A stretch of 64,000 nt of DNA from Mycetocola manganoxydans (GTDB taxonomy: Bacteria > Actinomycetota > Actinomycetes > Actinomycetales > Microbacteriaceae). The first letter of the stretch is position 1. Each line of letters opens with the position of its first letter. Made by a program: the position numbers and the translations under genes. The notes below the pieces were generated by a model that did no database searches, was not told the origin of the DNA, and was given only the letters and a program-made list of their open reading frames with translations. This document shows positions 43,701 through 50,745 of the stretch, in pieces. Location of the stretch: assembly GCF_003667545.1 (NCBI RefSeq), contig NZ_RCUV01000003.1, positions 248,001 to 312,000 on the forward strand, written 5' to 3'.

Positions 43701-44241
43701 CCGTGCCCTCATCTTCAGCCAGTTCACGTCGTTCCTCGGCAAGGCTGCCGCGCGACTCGACGCCGAGGGGATCCCGTACGCCTACCTCGACGGCTCGACG
43801 ACCAGGCGGGCGGATGTCATCAGGAAGTTCAAGGACGGCGACGCCCCGGTCTTCCTCATCAGCCTCAAGGCGGGCGGGTTCGGCCTCAACCTCACCGAGG
43901 CGGATTACGTGTTCCTCCTCGACCCGTGGTGGAACCCGGCGACCGAGGCGCAGGCCGTCGACCGGACCCACAGGATCGGCCAGACCAAGAACGTCCTCGT
44001 TTACCGGATGGTCGCCAACGGCACCATCGAGGAGAAGGTGATGGCGCTCAAGGCGCAGAAGGCAAAGCTGTTCAACGCTGTGATGGACGATGACGCCGTA
44101 TTCAGCTCTGCGCTCACCGCAGACGACATCCGCGGGCTGCTCGAGGCGCCCGAAGAACCGACGCCGATCGAGCGTGCCGCCGAGGACTTCGCCGTCATCG
44201 AAACGGAGCGCCGTTCGCGCTGGGTTCCCAGCGACGAGTGA
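40753..44241 (+). CDS. SWIM zinc-finger SNF2-family helicase
   Basis: 1162 residues. SWIM zinc finger CTCPLRASCKH (C80, C82, C88, H90). A ~550-residue middle domain of the bacterial SNF2-associated type precedes the SNF2 ATPase: YQLDGFTWLAFLYKHQLGGI, Walker A DDMGLGKT, FLVVAPTSVVSNW, LILDEAQFVKN and ITGTPMENNLLELWSL. Helicase C domain: LIFSQFT, YLDGSTTRRAD, FLISLKAGGFGLNLTEADYV and DRTHRIGQ. DNA translocase, role in repair or transcription recycling; such proteins also occur in defence loci, but no methylase or toxin is nearby. Confidence 0.93.
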   Translation: MSSPAAPLVDVTDIIRLVGNSAFNRATAYARNGAVRDLDWDHDAGSLTAEVQGTAPDPYRCRVVLAPARKEFSRPTTSSCTCPLRASCKHVAATLLASNARAVKNIDLQPGTQDDPDALSRDRQWIERNLRSADEWYSGETTWPSDTWDEKEPEVPRGPAQPEWKSAVGALTGQLAASGSAPTPMGLQFELREQTPRTRHRWNGPTARTAKSTTGSGEYRLGVRPVIRNEKGNWVRTNVGWNTFSYQVNRLGLDPQQHRWFSQFAALHRAARNVYTVGQDLDWLYLDDFNSPLLWNLLSEARSLGIELVGSRKDASVRIGDTALVGLDATADTDLRLVPTLTIDGVTHPAESAGLLGDHGVYAYALEPAPSFVLARAPERLTEEQQRLVGQSSDVVVPAADIDEFLAEFYPRLRHSIPITSTDETVEFPPVIPPVLVLTAAFSAKHTLALEWDWEYREGTTTTRMPLYATAHDSGSRDLQIEHVIADRARAITPLESRTLIGLDAAEFTDKVLPGIEAVEGVRVDVIGTRPDYRELTETPKLKVTTVETDQRDWFDLGVIVTIDGQKIPFGPLFKALSKGQTKLLLVDNSYLSLQQPAFEQLHDLIEEARSLAEWDTGMRISRYQSSLWEDLEDLADESEQAASWRSAVSGLREIDTVEPVPLPSSIQATLRPYQLDGFTWLAFLYKHQLGGILADDMGLGKTLQTLALMAHAKETTEKEKRRPFLVVAPTSVVSNWGIEAARFAPDLDVRTITATRAKSGPLTDVGTADVVITSYTLFRLDFDSYARHEWAGLILDEAQFVKNRTAKVHQSARDLDAPFKLAITGTPMENNLLELWSLFAIVAPGLFPSARKFLDEYAKPIEAGDRPELLTRLRRRIRPLMMRRTKELVATDLPAKQEQVLTIDLNPKHRKLYDTFLQRERQKLLGLLDDMDKNRFIVFRSLTLLRMLSLDASLVDEQYANVPSSKLDALFEQLEDVLAEGHRALIFSQFTSFLGKAAARLDAEGIPYAYLDGSTTRRADVIRKFKDGDAPVFLISLKAGGFGLNLTEADYVFLLDPWWNPATEAQAVDRTHRIGQTKNVLVYRMVANGTIEEKVMALKAQKAKLFNAVMDDDAVFSSALTADDIRGLLEAPEEPTPIERAAEDFAVIETERRSRWVPSDE

Positions 44242-44280
44242 CATCCGTTTCCCGAGGGAGACAGAAGCCGCCCGCGTGCG

Positions 44281-44286
44281 TATGCT
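44281..44286 (+). promoter_or_regulatory. -10 box for tiny ORF at 44293
   Basis: TATGCT, GTGCAA, ATG. Confidence 0.55.
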
Positions 44287-44292
44287 GTGCAA

Positions 44293-44466
44293 ATGATCTC
44301 GACACCAGCGGGCCCCCCGGATGCCTCTCCCAGCATCGCCCATGCGTCTGAGCCATCATCGACAGCGGACCCCGCCGCCGACGGTTACGACGAGTTCCAC
44401 CTCGACTACGACCCCTCCGCCGGCAGCGGCACGAGCTTCAGCGACCTCGACTTCCCACTCGCCTGA
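44293..44466 (+). CDS. 57-residue acidic peptide
   Basis: MISTPAGPPDASPSIAHASE to TGA at 44464, ending DFPLA; rich in Ser, Pro, Asp and Tyr (DGYDEFHLDYDPSAG). Below a 60-codon cut-off and without a ribosome-binding site, but TATGCT lies exactly 6 nt before the ATG, as at ten other starts in this window. Convergent with the LLM oxidoreductase (24-nt gap). Unknown function. Confidence 0.5.
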   Translation: MISTPAGPPDASPSIAHASEPSSTADPAADGYDEFHLDYDPSAGSGTSFSDLDFPLA

Positions 44467-44490
44467 CCCGACCCGCCCGTCACCGCCGGC

Positions 44491-45909
44491 TCACCGCGTG
44501 AGCTCCCCCAGACGCAATGGCTCGACCGGGTTGTCGAGGTTCGCTCCGCCCCGGTAACGAGCACCGATGTGCTCGGCGGGCAGGTGCGCTCCGCCACCGA
44601 ACAGTCGCTCGCGCAGGGTTTCACCCGGTTCGTACCCCTCACGCAGGCGGCCACGCTTGCGCAGCTCTGGCACGACGAGCTCCACGAAATCGCGCGTGGT
44701 CCCGAACGAGTGGTACTGGCGCAGGTTGATCCCGTCGACACCGTCCTCGTCGAGCCAGCGTTCGATTTCGTCTGCGACGACACCGGGAGTTCCCGCCACG
44801 AAGTAGCGGCCTTCCCTCCCGTTCCGTGCGTCGTCGACGAGGTCCCCCGCTGTCTTTCCCGGTGGAAGCGATCGCGCGAACGGCACCCCGGTCTTCCCTT
44901 CGCGCTCGAGGATGTCGGAGACGAGTGTCTCGCGGGGGTATGCGGTCGGGTCGATCGCGAAACCGCCGTGGGCGAGGATTCCGTCGACGCTCGAGTGCTC
45001 GCGATAGCTGGCGAGCTTTCTCTCCACCTCGGCATCCGTTCGCCCGGTCACGACACCGGCCTGGACGATGAAGCGGATGCCGTTCCTCTCGCGACCGTGC
45101 CGCTCGGCGGCATCCCGCATCGCATCCGTGTTCCGGATGAAGTCGGCGGCCGACCTGCCGCCGGTGAAGACGACCTCGGCGTGCCGGCCGGCGAATTCGA
45201 TCCCCGCCGGTGAACCGGTGGCCTGGTAGAGCACGGGGGTGCGCTGGGGTGACGGGGCAACGAGGTGCGGGCCGGCGACGCGGAAGTTCTCTCCGGCGTG
45301 GTGGATGTACCGCACCTTCGCCGGGTCGCTGAACACGCCCGCCTGCCTGTCCTTCACGACGGCATCGTCGTCCCACGAGCCCTCCCACAGCTTGTACAGA
45401 ACATCGAGGTATTCGTCGGCGATCTCGTACCGCTTGTCGTGGGGAATTTCGTCGTCGAGACCGAAATTGCGCGCAGCATTCGGCAGGTAGGAGGTGACGA
45501 TGTTCCAGCCCATCCGCCCCTTTGTCAGGTGGTCGAGCGTGCTCATCCGGCGGGCGAACGCGAACGGCGGCTCGTAGCTGGTGGAGAAGGTGACCCCGAA
45601 TCCAACGGACTTCGTGACGGCCGCCATCGCCGGAACGATCGTCAGCGGGTCGAGGTTGGGGATCTGCAGCCCCTCCCGGATCGCTGTCTCCGGTCCGCCG
45701 CGGAACACGTCGTACGCTCCGACGACGTCGGCGAGGAAGATTCCGTCGAACCCGCCGGCCTCGGTGAGTTGAGCGAGTTCGGTCCAGTAGTCGATGTCGG
45801 CGTACCGGTCGCGGTTGTTGTCCTCGAGTACCCACAGTCCGTGGGTGATGTGGCTCACACACGCCATCTCGAACAGGTTGAGGGCGAGCTTCTTCGGTTC
45901 GGTGCTCAT
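44491..45909 (-). CDS. LLM-class flavin-dependent monooxygenase (NtaA/SnaA/DszA type)
   Basis: 472 residues, last gene of the ABC-importer operon. Features of the NtaA/DszA branch of bacterial-luciferase-like monooxygenases: LNLFEMACVSHITHGLW, DYWTELAQLTEAGGFDGIFL, STLDHLTKGRMGWNIVTSYL, PHDKRYEIADEYLDVLYKLW, PVLYQATGSPAGIEFAGRHA and VAGTPGVVADEIERWL. Uses FMNH2 from a separate reductase, none of which is in the window. Likely oxidises a sulfur- or nitrogen-containing compound imported by the upstream transporter. Its ATG overlaps the preceding stop by 4 nt. Confidence 0.92.
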   Translation of the reverse strand: MSTEPKKLALNLFEMACVSHITHGLWVLEDNNRDRYADIDYWTELAQLTEAGGFDGIFLADVVGAYDVFRGGPETAIREGLQIPNLDPLTIVPAMAAVTKSVGFGVTFSTSYEPPFAFARRMSTLDHLTKGRMGWNIVTSYLPNAARNFGLDDEIPHDKRYEIADEYLDVLYKLWEGSWDDDAVVKDRQAGVFSDPAKVRYIHHAGENFRVAGPHLVAPSPQRTPVLYQATGSPAGIEFAGRHAEVVFTGGRSAADFIRNTDAMRDAAERHGRERNGIRFIVQAGVVTGRTDAEVERKLASYREHSSVDGILAHGGFAIDPTAYPRETLVSDILEREGKTGVPFARSLPPGKTAGDLVDDARNGREGRYFVAGTPGVVADEIERWLDEDGVDGINLRQYHSFGTTRDFVELVVPELRKRGRLREGYEPGETLRERLFGGGAHLPAEHIGARYRGGANLDNPVEPLRLGELTR

Positions 45910-47135
45910 GCTCGTGCGCTCCCCTGCGTCGTTTCTGCCGGCGCCCCTGCACCCTGCCAGCTCGGTGGCCTGTCGTTGAGGTGGTAGTCCCCGATTTGCC
46001 TGGCCCGCTGGACGGCGGGGTTGTGGGAGGCGACGGTGCGGGCGTTTCTCCAGTGCCGGTCGAGCGCTGCCCCGGTGCCGACGGCGGATGCTCCCCCCAC
46101 CTCGAACAGTTCGGTGGTCGCGTCGAGCACGAGAGGCAACACCACCTGCTGAGCCTTGAACACGTTGAGTTCGGCCATGAGGAACGCCTCATCGGTGCCG
46201 CGCCCGGAAATGGAGTCCCGGAGGGCGCGGTCGAGTTCATCCGCACTGGAACGGACGATCGCGCGTGCCGACCACGCCGCACTCGCGACTTTGCCGACGA
46301 CCGCCTGCACGAGCTCGTTCTCCCGCGGCAGCGCCTCGCCGGCGAAACCGAAGATGCGGCGGCGGGGCCGCACGAAGTCGACCGTGTCGTCGAGTGCCGC
46401 CTGCGCGATTCCCGCAGCGGTGGCGAGCAGGCACAACTGGAACACGGCGGCGAGGTACCGGGACTGGCGGCTGTCCGGTTCTGCTCGCGTGATGTCGGCC
46501 GGGTCGATGGGAACGTCGGTGAAGACCGCGGTTCCACTCCCGGTGAGTTTCTGGCCGAATCCGTCCCAGTCGTCGACGACGCTGACCCCGTTGTGCGCTG
46601 TTCGCACGGTCACACCCACCCGTTCGTCGCCGTCGAGGGCGGAGAGGTAGATCCAGTCGGCGTAGATGCTTCCTGTGGTGTAGAACTTGCGTCCGGTGAG
46701 CAGTGGTACGCCGTCGAGCCGGGTGATCCTGGTAGTGATCTCGGCGGTCTCCTGTTTCTCGGACTGCGCGTTGCCGACAAAATCACCGGAGAGGATGCGA
46801 TCCCGCCAGCGGATGCTGTCAGCCGAGTCCGGGTTGAGCAGGAGAGTTTCGACGAACGCGAGGTGTCCACGGTAGAGGTGGGCGACGTTCGAGTCCGCTG
46901 CTGCAAGGTCGATGAGTTCGTCGAAGACGTCGGCGAGCCGCGTGGCCGGGCTGCCGTCATCCGCCAGCCTGCGGCGGCCGAAGCCGATCTCCTGCAGGGC
47001 ACGGACTTCGGCGAACGGGAGGCGACGGGTGCGCTCCCTGTCGAGGGCGCCGCGGCGGATGTCGTCGACGAGCGTGCGGAAGGTCGAGGTGAAGGCGTGC
47101 CCGTGAAGGCAGGGGCGGGGAGTGGTGAGAGTCAT
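45906..47135 (-). CDS. DszC/SfnB-like acyl-CoA-dehydrogenase-fold flavin monooxygenase
   Basis: 409 residues of the acyl-CoA dehydrogenase fold in its monooxygenase branch: LPFAEVRALQEIGFGRRRL, DSNVAHLYRGHLAFVE, ITRLDGVPLLTGRKFYTTGS, VVDDWDGFGQKLTGSGTAVF and FEVGGASAVGTGAALDRHWRN. The catalytic Glu of true dehydrogenases is not evident, and the pairing with a DszA-type enzyme argues for FMNH2-dependent S- or N-oxygenation. Twenty nt after the ATPase stop, 4-nt overlap with the LLM gene. Confidence 0.88.
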   Translation of the reverse strand: MTLTTPRPCLHGHAFTSTFRTLVDDIRRGALDRERTRRLPFAEVRALQEIGFGRRRLADDGSPATRLADVFDELIDLAAADSNVAHLYRGHLAFVETLLLNPDSADSIRWRDRILSGDFVGNAQSEKQETAEITTRITRLDGVPLLTGRKFYTTGSIYADWIYLSALDGDERVGVTVRTAHNGVSVVDDWDGFGQKLTGSGTAVFTDVPIDPADITRAEPDSRQSRYLAAVFQLCLLATAAGIAQAALDDTVDFVRPRRRIFGFAGEALPRENELVQAVVGKVASAAWSARAIVRSSADELDRALRDSISGRGTDEAFLMAELNVFKAQQVVLPLVLDATTELFEVGGASAVGTGAALDRHWRNARTVASHNPAVQRARQIGDYHLNDRPPSWQGAGAPAETTQGSARA

Positions 47136-47155
47136 GGCATCCGTTTCTGGGGGTC

Positions 47156-48805
47156 TCAGGATGAGAGCGTCGTGACCCGGGACGGGCCGGGGATGGAGTC
47201 GAGCAGCCGGCGGGTGTACGGGCTGCGCGGTGCCGAGAAGATCTCACTCACCGGCCCGGACTCGACGAGGGTGCCCGAGTCGAGAACGGACACCTCGTCG
47301 GCGATCTGCCGCACGAGGCTGAGGTCGTGGGAGATGAACAGATAGGTCAGGTTGTGCGTCTCCCGCAGGTCGAAGAGCAGGTCGATGATCCGCGATTGAA
47401 CGGTGACGTCAAGAGCGGAGGTGGGTTCGTCGAGCACGAGGATGCCGGGGTGTGAGATGAGGGCCCGCGCGACCGCGACCCGCTGGCGTTGCCCGCCGGA
47501 GAGTTCGCGGGGGCGCCGGTCGAGAACCGACGACGGCAGGGCCACCTGGTCGAGTGCTTCGGCGACCCGTTCGGCCCGTGCGGCCCGCGAGCGCTGACCG
47601 GCGAGGATCAGCGGCTCCTCGAGAGCGCGCCGGACGGAGAAGCGCGGATCGAGGGCGGCGAGCGGGTTCTGGTACACCAGCTGGAGTTGCTGGGCGTGGG
47701 GATTGGAGTGCACGGGGGTTCTCTCGAGCGTGCGGTCGCCGACCCGGATCTCACCAGAGTCGAACGCCGTCAGACCCGCGATGGCGCGGGCGATGGTGGT
47801 CTTGCCCGAACCGGACTCCCCGACGAGGGCGTGCGTGGACCCGGCGGCGACGGTGAACGAGACGCCGTCCACGGCCGCGTGCGACCCGAACCGTTTGACG
47901 AGTCCCGAGACCGTGATCGCGTTCAATTCGGGAGCGGGGTGGACGGATGCCGCACGGCGGTCGCGGTATTTGTCCGGCGAGAGCGCCGGGGCGTCGGAGA
48001 ACAATTGGCGCGTGTACGGGTCGAGCGGGTTCTCGACGATGTCGGCTGTCGCCCCGGATTCGACGAGCTCACCCTGGTGAAGCACGGCGATCGTGTCGCT
48101 GCGCTCCCCGGCGAGAGCGAGGTCGTGGGTGATGAACAGCAGCGCGAGCCCGAGTTCGCGTTGCAGGTCGCCGAGCAGGTCGAGGATCGTTTTCTGCACC
48201 GTGACGTCGAGAGCCGACGTGGGTTCGTCCGCGATGAGGAGCTTCGGTTCACCCGCGATCGCGATGGCGATGAGCACACGCTGCAGCTGACCGCCGCTCA
48301 GCTCGTGCGGGTAGGAACGCACCCGCCGCTCGGGGTCGCGGATGCCGACCCGGTCGAGCAGCGCGATGGTGCGCTCGAGCACGGTGCGTCTCGTCGCCGA
48401 CGAATGCTGGAGCAGGGCGGCACCGACCTGGGAGCCGATTCTCTGCAGCGGATCGAGGGAGCTCAGCGGGTCCTGCGGGACGAACCCGACGACGGTGCCG
48501 CGGAGGCCATGCCATCCGCGCCGGGACAGCTCCGTGACATCCTGTCCGTCGATGCGGACCGTGCCCGATTCGATCCGGCCGTTGGCGGGCAGGAGCCCAC
48601 CGGCGGCGAGCGCGATCGTGCTCTTTCCCGAGCCGGACTGGCCGACGAGCGCGAGGGTCTTGCCAGCCTGGAGGGAGAGGCTGACGTCGCGGACGACGGT
48701 TGTGGCTGCACGGCCGCTCGCGTAGCCGATCGTGAGGTCGGTGATTTCCAGGATCGGTGCCGTCGTCGGGGGCGTTGTCGGTGTGGCGGGGAGCGTGAGG
48801 GTCAT
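47156..48805 (-). CDS. Fused dual ATPase of an Opp/Dpp-type ABC importer
   Basis: 549 residues holding two complete ATP-binding domains, equivalent to DppD-DppF. Domain 1: LVGQSGSGKST (55-63), LSGGQLQRVLIAIAIAGEP and LLIADEPTSALD. Domain 2: LVGESGSGKTT, LSGGQRQRVAVARALISHPG and LVLDEPTSALD, with the Opp-type ISHDLSLVRQIADEV. Drives the two permeases encoded just upstream; 1 nt separates it from the preceding stop. Confidence 0.95.
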   Translation of the reverse strand: MTLTLPATPTTPPTTAPILEITDLTIGYASGRAATTVVRDVSLSLQAGKTLALVGQSGSGKSTIALAAGGLLPANGRIESGTVRIDGQDVTELSRRGWHGLRGTVVGFVPQDPLSSLDPLQRIGSQVGAALLQHSSATRRTVLERTIALLDRVGIRDPERRVRSYPHELSGGQLQRVLIAIAIAGEPKLLIADEPTSALDVTVQKTILDLLGDLQRELGLALLFITHDLALAGERSDTIAVLHQGELVESGATADIVENPLDPYTRQLFSDAPALSPDKYRDRRAASVHPAPELNAITVSGLVKRFGSHAAVDGVSFTVAAGSTHALVGESGSGKTTIARAIAGLTAFDSGEIRVGDRTLERTPVHSNPHAQQLQLVYQNPLAALDPRFSVRRALEEPLILAGQRSRAARAERVAEALDQVALPSSVLDRRPRELSGGQRQRVAVARALISHPGILVLDEPTSALDVTVQSRIIDLLFDLRETHNLTYLFISHDLSLVRQIADEVSVLDSGTLVESGPVSEIFSAPRSPYTRRLLDSIPGPSRVTTLSS

Positions 48806-48806
48806 G

Positions 48807-49700
48807 TCAGTCCTTCCGAGTGGAGCTGAAGATGGAGTTGATCCGGCTGATCGACAGCACGGTGAGCACGATGACGAGCCCGGGGAGGAGGGTGAGCCAT
48901 GGCGACGACACGATGTACTCGCGTCCTTCGGCGACGAGGAGGCCCCACTCCGGCTGGGGCGGCGGGGCTCCGTAGCCGAGAAAGCTCAGGGCGGCGATCC
49001 AGAGAATGGATGCCCCGAATTGAAGGGCCGTCATCGACAGGACCGCGGAGTAGGAGTTCGGCAGGACGTGCCGGAACAGAACGGTGAAGCGTTTTGCGCC
49101 GATGTGGTGGGCGGCTTCGACGAAGGTCAGGTTTGTGACGGTGAGCACCTCCGAGCGCATGAGCCGCGTGAACGTCGCCACCGAGGCGATGCCGACGGCG
49201 ATCGCGGCGTTGGTCGCACCGAAGCCCAGGGCGACGACGACGACCATCGACAGCAGCAGCCCGGGGATCGACAGGAGCACGTCGATGACGCGGCTGACGA
49301 TCACATCCACCCATTTTCCAAAGTAGGCGGCGAGGAGCCCGAGCAACGATCCGACGCCGAGACCGATCGTCACGGCGAGAAGAGACGCCGAGATGGTGCG
49401 GCTGGTGCCGAAGACGACCCGGGAGAGCAGGTCGCGTCCGAGATAGTCGGTGCCGAACGGGTGGGCGAGGCTCGGCCCCGCGAGCGTGGTGCCCGGTGTC
49501 GCTTCGAGCGGGTCGTACGCGGTGAGAAGCCCCGGCCACAGGATCGCCACCCCGAGGAGGGCGAGGAACAGGACGGCGGCGGCGTCGGCGACCCGTCCTC
49601 CGCCGCGGAAGGCCGCGATCGCCCGTCGTGTCGGGCCTCCCGGGGCGAACCGGCGGAAGGGCGCGCTGGCCGGCGAGGTCACGAGGGTCGAATCGGTCAT
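48807..49700 (-). CDS. ABC transporter permease, DppC/OppC type
   Basis: 297 residues, about six membrane helices. After a cytoplasmic start come VLFLALLGVAILWPGL, HPFGTDYLGRDLLSRVVFGT (typical of DppC), LLAAYFGKWVDVIVSRVIDV and the EAA-loop region EAAHHIGAKRFTVLFRHVLP contacting the ATPase. Its ATG overlaps the partner permease stop by 4 nt (49697-49700). Confidence 0.94.
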   Translation of the reverse strand: MTDSTLVTSPASAPFRRFAPGGPTRRAIAAFRGGGRVADAAAVLFLALLGVAILWPGLLTAYDPLEATPGTTLAGPSLAHPFGTDYLGRDLLSRVVFGTSRTISASLLAVTIGLGVGSLLGLLAAYFGKWVDVIVSRVIDVLLSIPGLLLSMVVVVALGFGATNAAIAVGIASVATFTRLMRSEVLTVTNLTFVEAAHHIGAKRFTVLFRHVLPNSYSAVLSMTALQFGASILWIAALSFLGYGAPPPQPEWGLLVAEGREYIVSSPWLTLLPGLVIVLTVLSISRINSIFSSTRKD

Positions 49701-50683
49701 GACACTGCTGCTTTCTGCGTCGGTGCGACCGTCACGGCGACCGGTTTCGGAGCCGTCCGGATCCGCGGGTCGATGAGCGGGTAGACGAGGTCGGTGACGA
49801 GGTTCACGAGGGTGAAGACGATCGCCACGATCATCACGATCGCCTGGACCACCGGGCCGTCCTGCGCACGGACCGCCTGTTCGGTGACGAATCCGAGGCC
49901 GGCCCGGGAGAAGATCGCCTCGGCGATGACCGAACCGGCGAGCAGGTCGCCGATCGTCAGGCCCAGCAGGGTGACAGCGGGAATCGAGCCGTTCTTGATC
50001 ACGTGTCCGGTGATGATCCGGTATTCGGGCACGCCCTGTGCACGGAGCACGGTGACGAACGGTTCGCCGTACGCCTTGCGCAGCCCCTGGATGAGGACTT
50101 GAGCGATGGGCGCGTTCACCCCGACGGCGAGGGTGATCGCCGGCAGGAGGAGTGACTTGACCCCCTCGTCTCGGATCGACGAGAACCAGCCGAGCTGGTA
50201 CGCGAACACCTGCAGGAGCAGAAGACCGATCAGGAACCCGGGAGTCGACAGCGCGAGCACCGGCAGCACGGCGAAGAGCTTTCGGAGCGGAGCGAACGGC
50301 GCGAAGACGGCGCCGAGGGCGACCCCGAGAGCGAGCACGATGGTGAACAGGAGGGCGACAGCGGCGAGCGCGACGGTGTCTCCGAGGCCCTGCTGGATCA
50401 GGTCCGCGACCGGTCGTCCTGTCGCCAGGGAGTACCCCAGGTCGCCTGAGAACAGCCGCGTGACCGAGATCCAGAACTGTTCGATCGAAGCCTTGTCGAG
50501 GTTGTAGTACTCGAGGATCGCCCCGGCCTGGTCTGCCGGAATGGGATTCTGCGGATTGTTGATCCTGCTCGCCACCGGGTCACCGGGGAGGAAGAACAGG
50601 ACGGCGTAGACGAAGACGTAGGTGAGGGCGATGACGAGCAGTGAATGCCCGAGCCGCCGGAGAACGAAGGGGAGGGATGTCAT
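49697..50683 (-). CDS. ABC transporter permease, DppB/OppB type
   Basis: 328 residues from ATG 50683 (MTSLPFVLRRLGHSLLVI), preceded by GGAG; longer in-frame starts add Arg/Pro-rich sequence. DppB hallmarks: FFLPGDPVASRI, FSGDLGYSLATGRPVADLI, LSTPGFLIGLLLLQVFAY and the EAA-like RAQGVPEYRIITGHVIKNG. Forms the pore with the DppC-type permease. Confidence 0.94.
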   Translation of the reverse strand: MTSLPFVLRRLGHSLLVIALTYVFVYAVLFFLPGDPVASRINNPQNPIPADQAGAILEYYNLDKASIEQFWISVTRLFSGDLGYSLATGRPVADLIQQGLGDTVALAAVALLFTIVLALGVALGAVFAPFAPLRKLFAVLPVLALSTPGFLIGLLLLQVFAYQLGWFSSIRDEGVKSLLLPAITLAVGVNAPIAQVLIQGLRKAYGEPFVTVLRAQGVPEYRIITGHVIKNGSIPAVTLLGLTIGDLLAGSVIAEAIFSRAGLGFVTEQAVRAQDGPVVQAIVMIVAIVFTLVNLVTDLVYPLIDPRIRTAPKPVAVTVAPTQKAAVS

Positions 50684-50745
50684 GGGAGCTCCTCGGGAGC
50701 GGATGCCGGCCACGCGTCGCGCGACGCGGCATCCGTTCTCGTGTT

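Noticed and set aside
36830-44241. Named phage-defence system (DISARM- or Zorya-like)
   Set aside because: A SNF2 helicase and a nuclease-helicase are close, but no methyltransferase, DUF1998, PLD or motor protein accompanies them.
44639-46537. 632-codon minus-strand frame
   Set aside because: Out-of-frame overlap of the LLM and DszC-like genes; the product is dominated by Arg/Pro/Ser runs without any domain.
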